A stretch of 64,000 nt of DNA from Shewanella chilikensis (GTDB lineage: Bacteria > Pseudomonadota > Gammaproteobacteria > Enterobacterales > Shewanellaceae). The notes under the pieces were generated by a model. It had not been told where the DNA came from, searched no databases, and saw only the letters and a list, made by a program, of their open reading frames with translations. The stretch is from contig NZ_NIJM01000010.1 of NCBI RefSeq assembly GCF_002836945.1, positions 35,175 through 99,174 on the forward strand, in the 5' to 3' direction. Shown in pieces: positions 60,627-64,000 of this stretch. The stretch's first letter is position 1. Each line of letters begins with the position of its first letter. Position numbers and translations under genes: made by a program.

Positions 60627-60860
60627 TCACTTGCGCCTTGTTCTCATCACTCTAAACCCGGCAGCGGCTTGGTCACGCTCAACTTGTCGCTGCCGGCAGC
60701 GCTCGAGAATAGTCTGCCGCTCGCTGTCCGTTGCCTGATGCCAGGCCAGGATCTCTGCCAGCGTCCTGAAACACCCCAAGCAAACATCCTGCAAGTCCAG
60801 GCAGCAGTGGCGAATACAGGGAGAGTCCACCCTGTTACTGCGCTTTGGCTGCCTGGACAT
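60627..60860 (-). CDS. DUF1289 family protein, 77 aa
   Basis: A small protein with the DUF1289 cysteine pattern: SPCIRHCCLDLQDVCLGCFRTLAEILAWHQATDSER. Four cysteines (C-x3-C ... C-x2-C) suggest a metal or Fe-S site. The C-terminus is a basic helix. The function is unknown. It starts 10 bases after the stop of the isomerase gene and is probably cotranscribed with it. Confidence 0.88.
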   Translation of the reverse strand: MSRQPKRSNRVDSPCIRHCCLDLQDVCLGCFRTLAEILAWHQATDSERQTILERCRQRQVERDQAAAGFRVMRTRRK

Positions 60861-60869
60861 ATTGGCTTC

Positions 60870-61214
60870 TTAGCTACCGCGCTTAAGGTAGCTTGGCTGA
60901 TGCAGCTCAGTAACCTCCAGCGATACACTGTCAGCTTTGGCCGCAATCGGCTCCAGTGCGGCAAACACGCTTTGGGTCAGGGCTTGCTTTTGCTCATCGG
61001 TGCGTCCCGGCATAATGGCCAAACGCACATGGATAAAGCTTTGCGCGCTGTCCTCCCCAACCAGGAAATGCTCACAGGCATGCGCCCTACTCTTGATGGC
61101 AGATGGTGTGAACAAGCCTGAGTCTATGGCACCTTGGTGCACCGCCTGAACCAGCTTGGTAATCGACAACTGCTGCGCCAAGGGCGCCGAATACTCAATA
61201 ATACAGTGAGGCAT
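60870..61214 (-). CDS. 5-carboxymethyl-2-hydroxymuconate isomerase-like tautomerase
   Basis: A 114-residue protein beginning MPHCIIEYS; after Met removal Pro1 is the catalytic base typical of tautomerases. SRAHACEHFLVGEDSAQSFIHVRLAIMPGRTDEQKQAL is the CHMI pattern. In the homoprotocatechuate pathway it isomerises a dienoic acid, but no other genes of that pathway are present here, so the true substrate may differ. Confidence 0.9.
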   Translation of the reverse strand: MPHCIIEYSAPLAQQLSITKLVQAVHQGAIDSGLFTPSAIKSRAHACEHFLVGEDSAQSFIHVRLAIMPGRTDEQKQALTQSVFAALEPIAAKADSVSLEVTELHQPSYLKRGS

Positions 61215-61247
61215 AATCCTTCCTTGTAAAGGCAGAAGCGTCCGGGT

Positions 61248-61598
61248 CTATTCAGACCAGACGGCATACTCGTTTTGGCTCGGGCAGCGAAAATGAAAGC
61301 GCCGACCACCGGGAAAACTGAAAATATCTTTACTGATCTCGCCGCCATGGCCCTTCACGGCCTCTAGGCTGGCATTCAAATCATTTGAGTAGAGCACCAA
61401 CAGCGGGCAGCCATTGAGGGTATCGAAGTTCACCGATGAACGGAAAAAACCGCCATCGATCCCGGCCTGGGTAAAACAGCTGTAGTCCGGGCCATAGTCA
61501 ACAAAGCCCCAACCAAACACCGCCTGAAAAAACGCCTTGGTGGCTTCCAGCTCCCGGGCGGGAAGTTCAAGATAGTTAATCGTATGATGTAACGCCAT
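61248..61598 (-). CDS. VOC (glyoxalase-like) family protein, 116 aa
   Basis: ATG at 61598 (MALHHTINYLELPARELEATKAFFQAVFGWGFVDYGPDYSCF) fits the start of single-domain VOC proteins; a longer frame to 61,634 is not needed. The motif FHFRCPSQNEYAVWSE supplies the C-terminal metal-like region. The substrate is unknown. It is arranged in series with the isomerase gene. Confidence 0.9.
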   Translation of the reverse strand: MALHHTINYLELPARELEATKAFFQAVFGWGFVDYGPDYSCFTQAGIDGGFFRSSVNFDTLNGCPLLVLYSNDLNASLEAVKGHGGEISKDIFSFPGGRRFHFRCPSQNEYAVWSE

Positions 61599-61686
61599 GG
61601 CTTTCCTCCCGCCGCTTGGGCGACTTAATAGCAATTATTTAGCTGAGCTGCAGGTTAGGTTCAGCCCACAATTCACCTATCTATAG

Positions 61687-62427
61687 TTATAGCAAGCGCT
61701 GCAGGTATACGCTGACCAGCCCTATCAAACCGCCAAAGACACCGCCCCAGACAACCAGCCAGCCCAGGTGAGTTTTAATCATCTGCTGCACCATCTCTTT
61801 GACCAACTGCGGCGTTAACTCGGCCAACCGCTGCTCGACGATATCCTGAATTTGGCTGCGCATATCGGCCATCACTCCTGGCTGCTCCAGCTCGCCCTTG
61901 AGCAGCTCGTAAAAATCATCACTCTTGGCAATATCCGCCAGCGACTGCTGCATCTTTTCAATAAAAGGTTGCTTGAGCGGCGTGAGAGCTTCCTCGCCGC
62001 CAAACATGGATAACATGCCCCCCAATGATGACTGGGCCACAGTGGCCACCAGAGCATCAAAGGCCGGAGCCAAGTCTACCTTGGTGATAACTCCGGAGAG
62101 ATCCAGGCTCTGCTTGTCCGAGCGAGTCGACAGAAAACGGTCGATATTCGCTTCGGAGAAAAACTGCTCCATCATCAACTCGCTGATCGCTTGCTTGAAC
62201 TGCTCGAAACGAGCCGGGATCACCCCTGAGCCATAGAGACCCGGTACTTTTTCAAACAACATATGCACCGCCAACCAATTGGTAATGGCGCCGGATACGG
62301 CGAATAGGCCTATGTTGAATAACACATCTGAGTGCATGCCATAGCCGGTAAGCATAATGGCCAGCGCCAATAGGTTGGTAACGGCGCTCTTGTCGAGCAC
62401 AGGTGTCTGTTGTACTGCTGTTTTCAA
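61687..62427 (-). CDS. DUF445 family membrane protein
   Basis: A 246-residue protein with the DUF445 layout: two N-terminal membrane helices (LLALAIMLTGYGMHSDVLFNIGLFAVSGAITNWLAVHMLFEKVPGLYGSGVIPARFEQFK), a long helical soluble part, and a C-terminal membrane helix (LGWLVVWGGVFGGLIGLVSVYLQ). The function is unknown. The N-terminal TNWLAVHMLF is the most typical family motif. Confidence 0.9.
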   Translation of the reverse strand: MKTAVQQTPVLDKSAVTNLLALAIMLTGYGMHSDVLFNIGLFAVSGAITNWLAVHMLFEKVPGLYGSGVIPARFEQFKQAISELMMEQFFSEANIDRFLSTRSDKQSLDLSGVITKVDLAPAFDALVATVAQSSLGGMLSMFGGEEALTPLKQPFIEKMQQSLADIAKSDDFYELLKGELEQPGVMADMRSQIQDIVEQRLAELTPQLVKEMVQQMIKTHLGWLVVWGGVFGGLIGLVSVYLQRLL

Positions 62428-62482
62428 TCTGAAATCCCCTGAAATTAAAACCCGCTAATGGTAGCAAACAGGGGGCAGCAGA

Positions 62483-62899
62483 TTAAAGTAGTGCGTGATA
62501 CAGACCTTGCTCTGTGTCATCCCCGGTTGCCGGCATGGAGGGCTCACCAAATTGGCGTTTCACCACCAGCACCTCGGCATCCTGAGCCAGAGTGCGGGCT
62601 CTATGAGTGAGTTCTTTGGCAATTCCCTGACCTCGGTAATCGGGCAATACAAAGAGATCATCGAGATACCACAAGGGTTGGAGTAATAAAGAAGAGAACG
62701 AAGGAAAAAGCTGAGCGAAGGCCAATGGGAAATCGCCTTCGGTGGCGATAAAGATCATCGAATCATTTTCCTGCAAGCGGGCCCGTAAAAATTCACGGCA
62801 GCAAACGAGATCCGACTCTTGCCCCATCTCCTGCCGATACTCGTCAAACAGCAGGATCAGTTGTTCCAAATCCATTTCAGTAGCCAAACGTATTTGCAT
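62483..62899 (-). CDS. GNAT family acetyltransferase
   Basis: A 138-residue protein: the N-terminal MQIRLATEMDLEQLILLFDEYRQ, the acetyl-CoA motif LFVLPDYRGQGIAKELTHRARTLAQ (R-G-Q-G-I-A) and the preceding LLQPLWYLDDLFV define a small GNAT enzyme. The substrate is unknown. Monocistronic by position. Confidence 0.92.
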   Translation of the reverse strand: MQIRLATEMDLEQLILLFDEYRQEMGQESDLVCCREFLRARLQENDSMIFIATEGDFPLAFAQLFPSFSSLLLQPLWYLDDLFVLPDYRGQGIAKELTHRARTLAQDAEVLVVKRQFGEPSMPATGDDTEQGLYHALL

Positions 62900-63385
62900 T
62901 TTTCATCCCTGAATACAAGTTGAAATCTTACTATTTGCCAAAGGCAAAACGACAATAAACTTCTTAAACAAGGCAAGGCTAACATAGAAAAGCTTCTCTG
63001 GCAGCAGCTTTAAGCTGCCCTCCCCCAAGCCAGTTCCCGTTCATGCCCATCCTGGCAGCCGTTTTCAACGAGCACACAAACCCAAGCGGACTTAGTCGTA
63101 TTGGTCGGCAATAACAACTGAAATAGCCCCAGCCATCAAGCACTGAAACAGGCAATTTAACAATTGGAATATTACTCATATGATTTGCCGGGCACAGTTG
63201 TTTTAATAGCGAATTATGTTGCCACCCCCCACAAAATCAGGGTTTTATTGCCTTTGTTAAAAAACTTGACCTTAAGCTAATTGTTTTACTAATAGGTACT
63301 GGGTATTGTATAACCAATTCAACCAGTTAGCTTTTTCTTAAGCGAAAGCTCTGCGACAAGGATACTTTTCAGTTTGTAACGGTAT
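62900..63385. other. Intergenic region, mostly featureless
   Basis: About 486 bases. A hairpin GGCAGC-AGCTTTAA-GCTGCC lies at 63,001-63,020. A 66-codon minus-strand frame at 62,979-63,179 shows no ribosome site or family pattern and is not called. The AT-rich part near 63,240-63,330 may hold a promoter, but no clear box pair can be named. Confidence 0.55.
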
Positions 63386-63553
63386 TCAGGGACGAACAGC
63401 ATGTCGCGCCCGTGCGGTAGCTATGGCTTTACTTAACGCTTTTTGTCGGGCTTGAGTTTTAGGGTCCTTGGTTTTAGGGTCCTTGGTTTTAAGGCGCTTA
63501 GTTTTAAGGTGCTTGTTTTTAAGGCCCTTGGTTGCAGGGCTTGAAGCGCTCAT
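63386..63553 (-). CDS. Small basic protein with pentapeptide repeats, 55 aa
   Basis: ATG at 63553, stop at 63,386-63,388; too short for ordinary ORF cut-offs. Residues about 10-35 are five tandem copies of a five-residue unit (LKNKH, LKTKR, LKTKD, PKTKD, PKTQA) from the 15-bp DNA repeats. The C-terminus is basic (ARQKALSKAIATARARHAVRP). A plausible promoter (TTGTTG at 63,601-63,606, 18-base spacer, TATAAA at 63,577-63,582) precedes it; the ribosome site is weak. No family was recognised. The alternative is that the repeat is not coding. Confidence 0.45.
   Translation of the reverse strand: MSASSPATKGLKNKHLKTKRLKTKDPKTKDPKTQARQKALSKAIATARARHAVRP
63457..63546. repeat. 15-bp tandem repeats, five good copies and one degenerate
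   Basis: Units start at 63,457, 63,472, 63,487, 63,502, 63,517 and 63,532. The consensus is TTTTARGGYSCTTGG. The first two copies are identical, later ones differ at two to four positions. The unit length is a multiple of three. Confidence 0.9.
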
Positions 63554-63863
63554 GGTAAGTGCCTAAGAACTGATTTTTTATACAGTATTATTGACATTCT
63601 CAACAAAATGCCGGGAATTTGCAGCTAAGCTTGCGCGTTATTTCCGTAACTTTTAAAAAATAGCATTAAATTCATATAGTTAAAAAATACAGCGGGTAGA
63701 TAATAGGTTTGGAAACCGCGCATGCGCGTTTAGCTGCAAGGGATATTTGGACTAAATGGCCCGAATTCAGATAATAAGTGCACCACTCATGGTTAAACGG
63801 TGAGGAGAGATCAACTGCCTGTTGGTGATACTCTGTAGTCGCCAAACAAACATGAGTAGTTAC
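63554..63863. other. AT-rich intergenic region; probable left end of an IS30 element
   Basis: About 310 bases. It contains the promoter of the small basic ORF, a perfect palindrome CGCGCATGCGCG at 63,717-63,728, and the upstream end of the IS30-type element. The inverted repeat of the element probably lies around 63,750-63,790, but the other end is outside the window, so it could not be aligned. Confidence 0.5.
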
Positions 63864-64000
63864 CATGAATTACAAGCAGTTGATCGAGGGACAACGATAC
63901 CAGATTGAGGCCTATTTACGCGAGGGTTTCAGTTATCGGGAGATAGGAAAACGTCTGAAAGTCAGTCACAGCACAATCAGCCGGGAAGTAAATCGCAATC
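63864..64000 (+). mobile_element. IS30 family transposase, 5' part only
   Basis: The first 45 residues are visible: MNYKQLIEGQRYQIEAYLRE then a helix-turn-helix (FSYREIGKRLKVSHSTISREVNRN), the standard N-terminus of IS30-type transposases. The rest, including the DDE catalytic domain, is outside the window. Confidence 0.92.

Noticed and set aside
62979..63179. 66-codon minus-strand frame
   Set aside because: No ribosome site; composition and hairpin content look intergenic.
63457..63546. Tandem 15-bp repeats considered as CRISPR or transposon ends
   Set aside because: No spacers and no flanking inverted repeats; simple tandem array.

Overview
The window reads as a Shewanella-like gammaproteobacterial chromosome carrying a lambda-type prophage. 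The genus is inferred from gene content and layout, such as a DUF2986 protein, a two-domain pterin-synthase protein, mdtJI, and upp divergent from purM-purN. It was not confirmed by any search. The window has no rRNA, no tRNA and no CRISPR array that I can recognise.

Positions 1 to about 36,200 are a large, apparently intact prophage whose left end lies outside the window. Its late genes run leftward on the minus strand: lysis (SAR endolysin, Rz/Rz1 spanins, holin; 19,085-17,739), then packaging and head (terminase small and large, gpW, portal, a ClpP-protease/capsid fusion, decoration and connector proteins), then tail (gpZ-like, gpU-like, tail tube, tape measure, several tip proteins). The last tail gene runs off the left edge. 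The minus-strand early operon (26,674-20,995) holds a Cro-like protein, a YdaT-like protein, small genes, a lambda O-like initiator with five iterons inside it, a DnaC-like loader, a second tyrosine recombinase and a Q-like antiterminator. A CI-like repressor (26,783-27,475, plus strand) faces Cro across an operator region. The plus-strand early operon (29,519-33,458) carries small phage proteins, an ASCH-like protein, a PapB-like protein, an MT-A70 methylase and an AlpA/Xis-like protein. The main integrase (34,961-36,133) sits at the right boundary, just upstream of sbcB.

Several AT-rich genes interrupt this plan and look like accessory cargo (morons). They are a solitary ParA-like ATPase behind three 11-bp repeats (19,947-20,975), a 625-residue PIN-like protein with two C-terminal membrane segments beside the repressor (27,481-29,358), an antisense membrane protein (30,259-30,603), and a TPR-protein/HEPN-protein pair between the xis-like gene and the integrase (33,574-34,741). 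The TPR-HEPN pair and the membrane PIN protein are the best candidates for an undescribed phage-exclusion or toxin-type system.

From 36,312 the window is ordinary chromosome: sbcB, cdd, a glutaredoxin-like protein, RDD and ECF-type membrane proteins, a MATE exporter, a voltage-sensor potassium channel, an L,D-transpeptidase, a YecM protein, a frameshifted MASE1-GGDEF diguanylate cyclase, an M23 peptidase, a QueD-like protein, dihydroorotase, a LysR regulator, mdtJI, upp, purM-purN, a NagD-like phosphatase, an M28 lipoprotein peptidase and asnB. A set of small conserved genes follows, then a tiny repeat-containing basic ORF and the start of an IS30-family transposase cut off by the right edge. 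Clear hairpin terminators separate most transcription units between 50 and 61 kb.
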